Assembly: GCA_039028935.1 (NCBI GenBank)
Contig: JBCCHD010000003.1
Coordinates: 111,683 to 175,682 of the forward strand
DNA length: 64,000 nt
Reading direction: 5' to 3'
From: Pseudomonadota bacterium
GTDB lineage: Bacteria; Pseudomonadota; Gammaproteobacteria; Steroidobacterales; SZUA-146
Of the stretch, positions 27,544 to 38,100 are shown piece by piece; the first letter of the stretch is position 1; each line of letters starts with the position of its first letter. The notes beneath the pieces were generated by a model. That model did no database searches and was not told where the DNA came from. It saw only the letters and a program-made list of their open reading frames with translations. The translations under genes were made by a program, and so were the position numbers.

Positions 27544-30500
27544 ATGTATTTGAACGTAATTAAGCCGTCCTTTCGTTTGCTCACTCTTTTGGCCGCGTCG
27601 TTGGTACTCGTGGGATGCGGTCAGGGTTCCGGGCCGGAGCCTGTCGCCGGCACGCCGCAGCCCCCTCAAACCGGTGTGCTCGTCGATGCGCCGGTGTCAG
27701 GCGTTGCGTGGTCCGCATCGGGTGGCGCGTCGGGTGTGACGACGACGGCGGGTGAATTTCAATACCTACCATTGGAAACCATCACGTTTTCAATCGGTGA
27801 CATCATGCTCGGAAGCGTGGCGGGCGCGCCGTTTGTCACGGTGGTCGAACTCACCAACAGCGTGTCACCAACCCAGCAGGCCGCGGTCAACCAGCTGGTA
27901 TTTTTGCAGAGTATCGACGAGGACGGCGATCTATCCAACGGTATCCAGGTTAGTGCCACTGCCACTGCAAACGCGGGTGGCGTGACGCTCGACTTCACTG
28001 CCGACGATTTTCCGATGCAAGTGGCCACAGTGGTCGAAACACTGATGGGTGCCGGCGCCGAAGTGCGCAGTGAGTCTGAAGCACTGAACCATTTCTATAA
28101 TACGTATGCCGAGATGGGCGGCACGGACACCTTCGGCTTTTTGTTCCCAGGCTATCCACCGGTCGGTGGGGGCAACGACACGTTCGAATTAGTGTTTGCC
28201 GACGAGTTTGAGTCGGGTTCGGTGCCGGATCCGACGAAGTGGACGCTTGAAACAGGCTATGGCCCTAACAATGACGGTTGGGGTAATAATGAATGGCAGC
28301 TTTACACCACGTCGCCTGACAACGTGCGTGTCGAGGAAGGCAACCTGGTTATTCAGGCGCGCTGCGATACGCCCCCGTGTGGCTCGCGCGATGGCACAGT
28401 GACCTCCGGCAAGATCAACACCCTCAATAAATTCAATTTCCGCTACGGCAAAGTTCAGGCGCGTATCAAACCGCCTGTTGGCGTTGGCGCGTGGCCTGCG
28501 TTCTGGGCGCTCGGGGCTAATCATCCGGTCATCGGCTGGCCGCGCTCTGGCGAAATTGACTTTATGGAAATGCATAACGCGATTTCCAACAACCGCACGA
28601 CACACTCCACCATTCATTGGTGCGACGAGACCATTCAAGCACCAGCGCAATGCACGTTCCCTGATGGTTGGCGTTTCGATTCGCAAACACGCGAGTTTGC
28701 CACGTCGCTGGGTGATGACTTCCATATTTGGGAAGCCGATTGGAACGAAGATCGCATCACCATGAGTATCGACGGCATTACCTACTTCACACGCAACATT
28801 CAGCCGTCGACGATGGAAGAATTTTTGCGTGAGTTTTATATGATTTTGAACGTTGCCATGGGGGGCACGTTAGGCAGCAACAGCCAGCCGCCAAGTGGAC
28901 TGGAAACATGGCCACAGACGATGCTCGTCGATTATGTTCGCGTTTTCCAAAACGTAGGCGACTCGTCCGGTGGCAGTCAAGTCATCGACTTTGAAGAGGC
29001 GCCGGAAAACTATGACTTTGGTCCATCCGGTGGATTCGGTGGTGGTGCGGCTGCGGTGATACCCAATCCCGTGGCAGAGGGTATCAATACCAGTGCGCAA
29101 GTCGGTCGTATGCTCAAGTTTAACGGCGAACTGTTTGCTGGCAGTAAGCTGACGCTATCGTCACCGATTGCCGTGCCGTCCGGCAGTGCGTTCACGATGA
29201 AGGTGTGGTCGCCGCGCGAAGTCGATGTGCTGTTTAAACTCGAGGGAGAATCTGAAGCCGAGCGCGAGGTGACGCACACCGGCTCGGGTTGGGAAGAGTT
29301 GACCTTTGACTTTGGCTCGACGAGCCTGACCGCCGAAGCGATCACCTTGATTTTTGACAACGGCACCGCCGGTGATGCGGAAGGTGATCCCGATAACTGG
29401 ACGTTCTATTTCGACGACATCACGTTTACACCGTCATCTGGTGGTGGTTCGCCGGGCGGTGATGCGACCTTCCCGATCGACTTCGAAGAGGCGCCCGAGA
29501 GCTACAACTTTGGTATCGACGGCGGCTTCGGTGGCGGCGCTGCAGCAGTCATTGATAATCCGGTTGCGGATGCGAATAACAACAGCGCGCAGGTAGCGCG
29601 CATGCTCAAGTTTAGCGGCGAAGTGTTTGCCGGTTCGCTACTGGAGTTACCCACGCCTCTAGATGTCGTGTCGGGCAGTTCGTTCACGATGAACGTGTGG
29701 TCCCCGCGCGAAGTGATGGTGCTCTTCAAGCTCGAAGGGGAGCAAGAAATTGAACTCAACGTGCCGCACGGTGGCACTGGCTGGGAAACGCTGACGTTCG
29801 ATTTCGGTAGTTTTGCCGGAACAGCAGAAGGCATTACGTTCATTTTTGATCTGGGCGTGGTCGGTGATGCGACGGGCGATCCGGATAACTGGACATTCTA
29901 CTTCGACGACATTGTTTATCTGCCTGGCGACGACGGCGGCGCAGGCGGTGGTGATACCGATGACTTTGGTGGCGATTTTGAAGCGCCCGCATCGACTTAC
30001 GATTTCGGTCCTGATGGCGGCTTTGGCGGCGGTGCCGCGGAAGTGATTTCAAACCCGGTGCCGGGTGGAATCAACACCAGCGCCCAGGTCGTGCAGATGA
30101 GAAAGTTCATGGCGGACGATTTCGGTGGCGCCAAATGGAATCTGCCCACGCCGCTCGATGTGATGGCCGGCAGTACGTTCACGATGAAAGTGTGGTCGCC
30201 GCGAGCGGTCATGGTGCTGCTCAAACTTGAGGGGCCGACGGAAGCGGAAATTAATTTGCCGCACAGTGGCTCCGGATGGGAGCTGTTGACCTACGACTTC
30301 AGCGCCTTCTCGGGCATGGTAGAAGGCATAACCGTGATCTTCGATCTGGGTGTTGTCGGCGATGCGGGTGGCGACCCCGATAACTGGACATTCTACTACG
30401 ACGACATCACGCTTATTCCGCCCGATGACGGCGGTGGAATGGGCGGTGGATTGGCACAGATCGATCTGCCGATCACGTTTGATGACGCGTCCGTCGATTA

Positions 30501-33500
30501 CACCGTGACGGATTTTGGCTCGCCGGTGGCAAACATGACCACGATCGTGGTGGATCCGGAAAATGCCAGCAATATGGTTGCGTCGACAACCAAGCCGATG
30601 GGCACGCCCGTCTGGTCAGGGACAACGATGAGCACGACCGATGGGCTAGCGAGTGCGATTCCGTTTACCGCGAACGACACGACAATCGGTATGCGTGTGT
30701 ACTCGCCGGCGGCCGGATTGCCGGTCCGTCTCAAGGCGGAAAATGTGGTCAGTGGTGTGATTGGTGTTGAAACCGAAGTGTTGACCACAGTGGCCAATCA
30801 GTGGGAGACACTGGTCTTTGATTTTGCCAATCCGGTCGCGGGCACGCCGGCCCTGGATTTGAATACGAGTTACCGTTCGCTTTCCGTGTTCTTTAACTTC
30901 GGCACCTCGGGTGATGACGCCGGTTCGCTCACCTTCCTGTGGGACGATGTTGAGTTTGGTGTGCAGCCAGCAGGCGATACAACCGCGCCGACGCTAACTG
31001 CTCTGACGATCGCATCAAACAATACAGCAGCCGATCAGGCGCAGTCCGGCAACACAGTGACATTGAGTATTACCTCCGATGAGCCCATCGGCGCACCGAC
31101 TGTCACCATTGGCGGTGGTGCGGCAGATAGCGTCACTGGCGCCGACGCAAGTTGGATGGCCAGTCGGGTGCTGCCGGCAGGCACGGCACAAGGGCCGGTG
31201 GCGTTTACCGTTGACTACGCCGACCTGGCGGGCAACGCCGGTGTAACGGCTACGCAGGTGACTGATGCCAGTGCGGTCAACTTCGACTCGGTGGCGCCCA
31301 CGGTTGCGATTACCGGGTTAGACGCCGCGCTCAATTCGCTCGACCCCGTGACGCTCACCTTTACCTTTAGCGAAGACGTCACCGGCTTTGACGCGTCGGA
31401 CATTGTGGCGATTAATGCCACCGTGGCGAATGTAGCGAGTGTCGATCCGGCAACCTACACCGCGGACATTACGCCTGTGGCGCAGGGCGCATTGACAGTC
31501 AATGTGGCGGCGGGTGCTACCCAAGATGCCGCCGGTAACGACAGTGCTGCCGCGACCGAGGCCGCGAGCACCATCGACACGGTGGCGCCGTCGGTCAGCA
31601 TCACCGGTCTTGCAGCCGATTTTGCGACGCTCGACCCGATTGCGCTGACCATCCAGTTCAGCGAGGCGGTCAATGGCTTTGATGTGACCGATATCGCTGT
31701 GACGAACGGTGTGGCGTCGAACTTTGTGCTGGTGGATGCCGCTAACTACACGGTTGACGTGACGCCGGATGGTGGTGGCGATCTCACTGTCGCTGTTACC
31801 GCGGGTGCGGCACAGGATGCGGCGGGCAATGGTAATCTCTTCGCCGATGCCGGGTCGTTGATCGATGGTGTTGCACCAACGGTATCGATTGATGGGGCGC
31901 CGACGGAGTTTACGTCGCTGACCGCCATTAGCTTGACGGTTCAGTTTAGCGAGGCCGTGAGCGGCTTCACGGCGGTGGATGTTCAGGCCACCAACGGAGC
32001 GGTCAACACGCTCACCGCGGTTGATGCCGATACGTACACCTTGGACGTCACGCCCACCGGCGTTGGCGACCTCCTCATCGATGTCGCGGCAAACGTGGCG
32101 CAGGATGGCGTAGGCAACGGCAACACGGCGGCGACGACGGTGACGATCACCAACAATCTCGATACCGATGCGCCGCTGTTGACCGCGATCAGTATTGCGT
32201 CGAACAACGCGGACACCGCGCTTGCGACGGTGGGCGATGTGGTCTCGATCACGATGACCGCGAACGAGAACATTACCGCGCCGACCGTCACGATCAACGG
32301 CGTTGCCGCCGATTCGGTAACGGGCGCAGACGACACGTGGAGTGCTACCCGCGTGATGACGGGCGGCGATGCGGAAGGCGTGGTGGCCTTCACCATCGAC
32401 TTTGCGGACATCGATGGCAATGATGGTCCACAGTCGACGGTGACCACCGACGGATCGAGCGTGACCTTTGATCTGGCGCCGCCCACGCTGACTACCGTGA
32501 GTATGGTCTCCGACAATGCCGACACCACGCTGGCAAAAGCCGGCGACACCGTGACGATATCGATCACCGCCAGTGAAGACATCGCCGAACCCACCGTGAC
32601 GATAGCCGGTTCGGCGGCTAGCGTGACAGGAAGCGGCGACACCTGGTCGGCATCGCGTGCACTGTTGGTCACTGATGTCGAAGGCGCGGTCGCCTTCACG
32701 ATTGATTTTGTCGACGCCAACGGCGTGGCGGGTACACAGGTGAGTGCGACAACCGACGCGTCGTCGGTCGAGTTCGATCGTACCGCACCGACTCTGGCTA
32801 TTACGGGGCTGGGCGCCAACTTCACTTCACTCGACCCGATCACGGCGACCTTTACTTTCTCTGAAGAGGTCAGCGGATTTGCGCTGGCGGATATCGACGT
32901 GACAAACGGTACGGCCGGCTCTTTCGCCACGACGGACGCGGCCACCTATACCGCTAGCATTACACCTACCGGGGGTGATCTGGTCGTGAGCGTGTCCGCC
33001 GACGCGGCAGCGGATGCGGCTGGGAACGGCAGCGCTGGCGCCACGGAAACCGTGCTCAGTCAGATTACGGAGTGGTCATTGGTGTGGTCCGATGATTTTG
33101 AATCGGGCGCGTTAGAAGGGGCCAATTGGACCGCGCGTACCGATGCGGATTGTCCGGCACCGTGCTCCGGTCAGCAGTCTTACGCGACGGCTAATGTGTC
33201 CGTAGCGGGCGGCGTGCTGAGCATCGAAGCGCAGCAAAATGCCGGGCCGTCTTATGTGTCTGGGTTTGTCGATTCTCGCGGTAAGCAGGAGCTGACCTAC
33301 GGCCGCGTTGAGATCGATGCGCGTATGCCGGGCACGCCTGGTTCGGCACCCGCGCTGATGTTGCTTCCAGCCAGCGATACCTACGGTGCTTGGCCCCTGT
33401 CAGGCGAAATCGACATCGCGACCGCGCCGGACCTCGGTGGTGGTAATGCCGATGTCGAGCAGTCGCTGCACTATGGTCTGCCGGTGCCAGAAAACACGAC

Positions 33501-35091
33501 AACGACCGGCACGTATACCTCACCCACCGCACCCGATACGGCGTTTATCACCTATGCCATCGAATGGGAGAAAGGTGAAGTGCGCTGGTTTGTGGACGAT
33601 GTTCATGTGCTGACCCAAACGTCGGGCAACTGGTACACCTATGCCGAAGATGCGGATGGGGTCTTCGAAGTCGGCGCGGGGGCGGCCCCGTTCGATCATG
33701 CCTTCTACGTTGCGATTGGCTTTGGTGTGAATGACAACGCCGGCGGCGGCACCTTCCCGCTAACGCTTCAAGTGGATGAAGTACGTGTGTACGAATGCGC
33801 CAACCCGACTGATCCAATGGCCGGCACCGGATGCAGTACGGGCGATCCGGGTGTCACACCCGTGGTAGCACCGAATGCCCCCGCGACCGCCATGCTGGAG
33901 GTGTACACGGATGCACCGGCGACGGTATCGCTCGATGGGGTCGATAACACCCTGGTCCCCGCTTCCTCAGGCGGCGTAACGGCCAGCGACACCAATGTCG
34001 ATGATGGTGGCAACACGATTTGGCGCGTGAATGTGAGCGGTTCGGGCTCAGTCTCGATGAACTCGCAGGACTTTAGCGCCGATCCGCTAGTGGAATCGGG
34101 TTTCAACCTCAGTGGCGCTGATGCAGCCGGTGAACTGATTTTCGACATGCGCGTGAACTCGGCCACGGTCGGCACCACGCTTGCTGCGCGCCTAGACAGC
34201 GGTAGCGGTAATGGTGGCTCAGTGGCGATACCGTTACCCGGGGACACCAACTGGAATACCTACTCGGCCAAAATCGCCGATATGCTCGGTAACCAGACCG
34301 GCACCGGTTTGAATTTAGAGCAGGTCATCGCCTTGTTTGGTTTGGATGTGGCGAGCGGCACGGCAGAGATTGACGTGGACAATATTCGCGTGAAGGTGGC
34401 TTGTCGGGACGCGGGTACCTGTGATCCGGCGGCACTACCCACCGATGTGTTCTATGCGCAGGATTTTGAGGCCATGACGCCAGCACAGAACGCCGTGCCA
34501 AACGACTTGAGCGAAGATGGCTGGTTGGTCGGTGCGAACGTCTTTGATCCAGGCGGTACCTTCCTGTTCAACTACTTCTCATTCCCATCGCCAAACGGTG
34601 GCGCAGCGTTCTCGGCTGTCGTTGACGGCCAGGGCGGCGCGCCGCAAGGGCTCAACTCAATGTCGGTCTATAACGACTACAACAATACGGGCGCTCATGA
34701 TGTGGGTAACCGGGTTGAAGCCAACGTGTTCCAGGAATTCACGATTACTGCCGATGATGTCGGCAAGACGTTCTATTTCAGTTTCGATGCCAAACGCGGC
34801 AATATTAATGACGCGACTGAGTGTGCGGCAACGACCAATCCGCCCTGCGACTCAACGGCCCAGGCGTTTCTGAAAGTGATTAATCCGTCTGCTGGTTTTT
34901 CTGAGACCACTAGCGATACGGAAGACACCACGAATCTGACCACCACCTGGGATCGCTACACGCTGGTGGTTGACGTGACGGATGCGAGCTTTATTGGCCA
35001 GCTTCTACAGTTTGGCTTTTTGAACAATGCATCAAACTACGAGCCATCGGGTGTGTTCTACGACAATCTGGAAGTAAGAACATCGCAGTAA
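27544..35091 (+). CDS. Giant lipoprotein with two GH16-like domains, beta-sandwich repeats and Ig-like domains
   Basis: A 2515-residue surface lipoprotein (lipobox Cys25, VLVGC) in modules. N-terminal Gly-Thr-rich domain to about 200. GH16 domain at about 213-470 with catalytic GEIDFMEMH (Glu337, Asp339, Glu342), an endo-beta-1,3-glucanase (laminarinase) signature. Three near-identical ~149-residue repeats at 481-959, then a divergent fourth to about 1140. Seven ~100-residue Ig-like domains at about 1146-1840, each with a DxxAPT-type start. A second GH16-like domain at about 1843-2085 in which the motif reads EIDIAT (1955-1960), so the third acidic residue is missing. Two C-terminal beta-sandwich, probably sugar-binding, segments. 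ATG 27544 follows GAGA and beats the overlapping GTG 27541. It most likely captures and cuts laminarin at the cell surface, under tandem operators. Confidence 0.88.
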   Translation: MYLNVIKPSFRLLTLLAASLVLVGCGQGSGPEPVAGTPQPPQTGVLVDAPVSGVAWSASGGASGVTTTAGEFQYLPLETITFSIGDIMLGSVAGAPFVTVVELTNSVSPTQQAAVNQLVFLQSIDEDGDLSNGIQVSATATANAGGVTLDFTADDFPMQVATVVETLMGAGAEVRSESEALNHFYNTYAEMGGTDTFGFLFPGYPPVGGGNDTFELVFADEFESGSVPDPTKWTLETGYGPNNDGWGNNEWQLYTTSPDNVRVEEGNLVIQARCDTPPCGSRDGTVTSGKINTLNKFNFRYGKVQARIKPPVGVGAWPAFWALGANHPVIGWPRSGEIDFMEMHNAISNNRTTHSTIHWCDETIQAPAQCTFPDGWRFDSQTREFATSLGDDFHIWEADWNEDRITMSIDGITYFTRNIQPSTMEEFLREFYMILNVAMGGTLGSNSQPPSGLETWPQTMLVDYVRVFQNVGDSSGGSQVIDFEEAPENYDFGPSGGFGGGAAAVIPNPVAEGINTSAQVGRMLKFNGELFAGSKLTLSSPIAVPSGSAFTMKVWSPREVDVLFKLEGESEAEREVTHTGSGWEELTFDFGSTSLTAEAITLIFDNGTAGDAEGDPDNWTFYFDDITFTPSSGGGSPGGDATFPIDFEEAPESYNFGIDGGFGGGAAAVIDNPVADANNNSAQVARMLKFSGEVFAGSLLELPTPLDVVSGSSFTMNVWSPREVMVLFKLEGEQEIELNVPHGGTGWETLTFDFGSFAGTAEGITFIFDLGVVGDATGDPDNWTFYFDDIVYLPGDDGGAGGGDTDDFGGDFEAPASTYDFGPDGGFGGGAAEVISNPVPGGINTSAQVVQMRKFMADDFGGAKWNLPTPLDVMAGSTFTMKVWSPRAVMVLLKLEGPTEAEINLPHSGSGWELLTYDFSAFSGMVEGITVIFDLGVVGDAGGDPDNWTFYYDDITLIPPDDGGGMGGGLAQIDLPITFDDASVDYTVTDFGSPVANMTTIVVDPENASNMVASTTKPMGTPVWSGTTMSTTDGLASAIPFTANDTTIGMRVYSPAAGLPVRLKAENVVSGVIGVETEVLTTVANQWETLVFDFANPVAGTPALDLNTSYRSLSVFFNFGTSGDDAGSLTFLWDDVEFGVQPAGDTTAPTLTALTIASNNTAADQAQSGNTVTLSITSDEPIGAPTVTIGGGAADSVTGADASWMASRVLPAGTAQGPVAFTVDYADLAGNAGVTATQVTDASAVNFDSVAPTVAITGLDAALNSLDPVTLTFTFSEDVTGFDASDIVAINATVANVASVDPATYTADITPVAQGALTVNVAAGATQDAAGNDSAAATEAASTIDTVAPSVSITGLAADFATLDPIALTIQFSEAVNGFDVTDIAVTNGVASNFVLVDAANYTVDVTPDGGGDLTVAVTAGAAQDAAGNGNLFADAGSLIDGVAPTVSIDGAPTEFTSLTAISLTVQFSEAVSGFTAVDVQATNGAVNTLTAVDADTYTLDVTPTGVGDLLIDVAANVAQDGVGNGNTAATTVTITNNLDTDAPLLTAISIASNNADTALATVGDVVSITMTANENITAPTVTINGVAADSVTGADDTWSATRVMTGGDAEGVVAFTIDFADIDGNDGPQSTVTTDGSSVTFDLAPPTLTTVSMVSDNADTTLAKAGDTVTISITASEDIAEPTVTIAGSAASVTGSGDTWSASRALLVTDVEGAVAFTIDFVDANGVAGTQVSATTDASSVEFDRTAPTLAITGLGANFTSLDPITATFTFSEEVSGFALADIDVTNGTAGSFATTDAATYTASITPTGGDLVVSVSADAAADAAGNGSAGATETVLSQITEWSLVWSDDFESGALEGANWTARTDADCPAPCSGQQSYATANVSVAGGVLSIEAQQNAGPSYVSGFVDSRGKQELTYGRVEIDARMPGTPGSAPALMLLPASDTYGAWPLSGEIDIATAPDLGGGNADVEQSLHYGLPVPENTTTTGTYTSPTAPDTAFITYAIEWEKGEVRWFVDDVHVLTQTSGNWYTYAEDADGVFEVGAGAAPFDHAFYVAIGFGVNDNAGGGTFPLTLQVDEVRVYECANPTDPMAGTGCSTGDPGVTPVVAPNAPATAMLEVYTDAPATVSLDGVDNTLVPASSGGVTASDTNVDDGGNTIWRVNVSGSGSVSMNSQDFSADPLVESGFNLSGADAAGELIFDMRVNSATVGTTLAARLDSGSGNGGSVAIPLPGDTNWNTYSAKIADMLGNQTGTGLNLEQVIALFGLDVASGTAEIDVDNIRVKVACRDAGTCDPAALPTDVFYAQDFEAMTPAQNAVPNDLSEDGWLVGANVFDPGGTFLFNYFSFPSPNGGAAFSAVVDGQGGAPQGLNSMSVYNDYNNTGAHDVGNRVEANVFQEFTITADDVGKTFYFSFDAKRGNINDATECAATTNPPCDSTAQAFLKVINPSAGFSETTSDTEDTTNLTTTWDRYTLVVDVTDASFIGQLLQFGFLNNASNYEPSGVFYDNLEVRTSQ
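28984..30420 (+). repeat. Three tandem ~149-residue coding repeats in the giant GH16 protein
   Basis: Copies start at 28984, 29476 and 29971 (offsets 492 and 495 bp) and end near 29432, 29925 and 30420. Each runs from an (I/G)DFE start through YDFGPxGGFGGGAA-type, FTMKVWSPR and GDPDNWTFYFDDI-type motifs, joined by Gly-rich linkers. The fold looks like a carbohydrate-binding beta-sandwich. I do not assign a CBM family. Confidence 0.85.
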
Positions 35092-35144
35092 ACGCACGAC
35101 AACACGCAATTTATTAACCTTTAATAACGAAAAGAGTAGTAGTT

Positions 35145-38100
35145 ATGGCGTACAACAACGTCCTGTCTGGGGGTAAGACGATTGTCGCTCTGGCACTTGC
35201 TTTGGTGAGCTTGATGGTCGCCAGCAACGCCGCGGCGCAGGCCGATCGGGTCACCACCTACAAAGACGATCAGGGCTGGAAGCTTCAGGTCAATGGTGAA
35301 GACTTCTACATTAAGGGGATCGTGTGGGGCTATACGCCACGCAACGAAAACTACTCGTATAATTTGTGGGGGCATTCCGACGATCATATTCGAAAGGTGC
35401 TCGATTACGATTTTGGCCTCATGAAGGCAGCGGGCGTTAACGCGATTCGCTCGTTTTCCATGATTCCGCCAAAGTGGATCACGTACATCTACCGTGAGCA
35501 CGGCATTATGACCGTGGTAAACCCATTAATGGGTCGCTATGGCTATTTAGTGGGTGGGCGCTGGATTCCGAATACGGACTACTCTGACCCACTCACGCGT
35601 GCCACGCTCAAAAAAGACATGCTCGAAATCGTCAATCAATACAAAGATGTGCCGGGCGTTCTGATGTTTGCCTTTGGTAATGAGAGCAATTACCAGCTCT
35701 CTTGGACGAGTTTTGAGATTGAAAACTTGCCGGAGGGCGAACGCAACACAGAAAAGGCGCGCTACTTGTATAGCTTGTTTAACGAGGTGATGAAGGCGGG
35801 TAAAGAGATCGCACCGAATCACCCATTCACCATTGTTAATGGTGATATCCAGTACATCGATCTGATTGCTGAATACTGCGTAGACATGGATCTGCTTGGC
35901 AGTAACGTGTATCGCGGCGTGAGTTTCACCGATTTGTGGGCGCGCGTCGACGAGAAGCTCGACGTGCCCGTCGTGTTTTTTGAGTTTGGTAGTGACGCGT
36001 TTAACGCGCGCGAGTTTCAAGAAGACCAATATGCTCAGGCATCTGTGCTGCAGCAGCAGTGGCAGGAGATGTACAACAAGAGCTACGGCAATGGCGAAGA
36101 GGGCAATGCAATCGGCGGCTTCGTGTTCGAATGGCGTGACGAATGGTGGAAGTACTTGCAGACCGAAAACCTCGATGTGCAAGATAACAATGCCTCGTGG
36201 TCGAACCAGGCTTACTTGTTCGATTGGGCAGAAGGCAAGAACAACATGAACGAAGAGTGGTTCGGTATTACCGCTCTGGGTACGCGCAACAGCGATGGTG
36301 TCTACACCGCGCGACCGCGTATGGCCTACGATGTGCTCAAAGAGATTTGGGCGCTGGATCCGTACAATCTTAAGAAAAGTTCATTTAATCAGTCGATACG
36401 CGACATCAATATGGACTACCTCGAACTCAAGGGCGAGGTGCGACTGCTCAAGAGCGAATCGAAAGAACAAAAGCAGAAGCTGCAGTTCACCGGCGGCAGT
36501 CTGATTGGAGAGCTGGTGCTTAAAGGCACTGAACAGGACATTAGCCTTAATGGCGAGAACGGCACCGAGTTCGAAGATGGGCAGATGATCTTCCTGGACT
36601 TTGGTCTGCAGCCAACCGACAACATTGAAGGCCAGTTCACGCTGAACATACTGGGCAATGTGGCGGACAAAGAGCCCCTAGAAATTCAGTATGGTCGTCG
36701 AGGCTTGCCGCTGGTGTTGCGTGGCCTGCAGCAAATTGGCGAGGAGTTTGAGACGCGCGATATTACCTTCAATGATCGCGAACGCATCGAGATCTACGAC
36801 TTTAGCGCCACGTATCAAGGCGAAAATTTCGATGTCGAGGCGTTTTACCACGTGCCGCGATTCCATTGGGGTTACAAAGGCGATTTCTATGGCCTGCTTT
36901 GGGAAACCACGGACATGGAGGGGCAGGACATCTGGAACTCGAAGGCCCCTGAAGGGATTGAGTTCATCGGAAAGAACCAGTTCGAGGGATTGACGATTCT
37001 GGCCGGGCCCGAGGTCTACTGGGGCGCCAACCCCAAGATTATGCTCAAGTATGATCGTAAATTCGGCAAAACCGACATGACTTTCATACACTCTGAAGAC
37101 ATTGCGCGGCAGGGTGAGTCTTCATCGGCGACGGCGGCGACCCTTCGCCAGTCGCGTCAGACTACGGTTTATGCCAAACGTCCGCTCACCGACGGGATGA
37201 CGCTGGAACTCGGTGCCATTGTGTCCAGCACCGAAGAAATCGATGAAGAGTTTTCGCGCGTGGTGGGTACGGAAATTATTCGCGATCAAATCGATTTTGA
37301 AGACACGCTCGGTGTAAAAGCCAAACTGTCGTTCCCGCTGTTCGGTTCGTTGGCGTACATCGGCGCCAACTACGGTGGTTTGGTGGCGGACGGCGGGCAG
37401 CCGCTTCGCGAGCTTGGCACACAACTTCCGTATTCGTCACAAGGCAACAAGCAGGAATACGAAGCCGGTGTGATGATGAATTTCGGCTACTGGATGGTGT
37501 TCCCGCGTATTCTCTATCGCGATAACTTAGTGCACGCCAACCCTATACTCGAGTCTTCGGTGAGCCCATTGGGTGTACTCAACCCCGGCATCACGCCGCG
37601 AGATACCGATAGCGATCCGTTCGCCGTGTTGGACGCGCGCGAGGCACGCTCGGCCGAGTTGATGATCACCTATGACCCAACTGGTGCGACGCCGTTTTAC
37701 GATTGGGATAACGATCTTCGCGAGGACGCACCGTTTGCATTCAATATTGGTCTGAACTATACGAATTACCCGACACCAACTGATGCGAGCCTGTTCTTCT
37801 TTGAGCCGGCCAGTATCAACGCCTCGTTTGGGGTTGGACTGCCGGCGGAGGAAGTGTGGTCGGTACGAAGTCGCATGGTGTTTAACCCCAACAGCCGAAT
37901 GAAATACATCGCCAACTTTATGACCGGTAAACAGCAGTCGACCGGCGACCCTAATGGCGGCACCCGTGAGTTTTGGGAGCTCAGTGGCAAAGCGGTGATT
38001 GGTGGTAAACACATAATCTCGGGCTACTTCAAAAAAGACGCGTTCGGTCCTTATGACTTCCATCGCCAGTTCAATGTCACGTTCCCGGAGCAATACAATA

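Noticed and set aside
28984..30420. Tandem repeat as a possible CRISPR or mobile element
   Set aside because: The repeats are in frame, about 490 bp long and encode a conserved protein module.
31983..32945. 320-codon open frame on the minus strand within the giant GH16 gene
   Set aside because: It mirrors the Thr/Val/Ala-rich Ig-like coding repeats, has no ribosome-binding site and no recognisable product; codon bias of the plus strand keeps it open.
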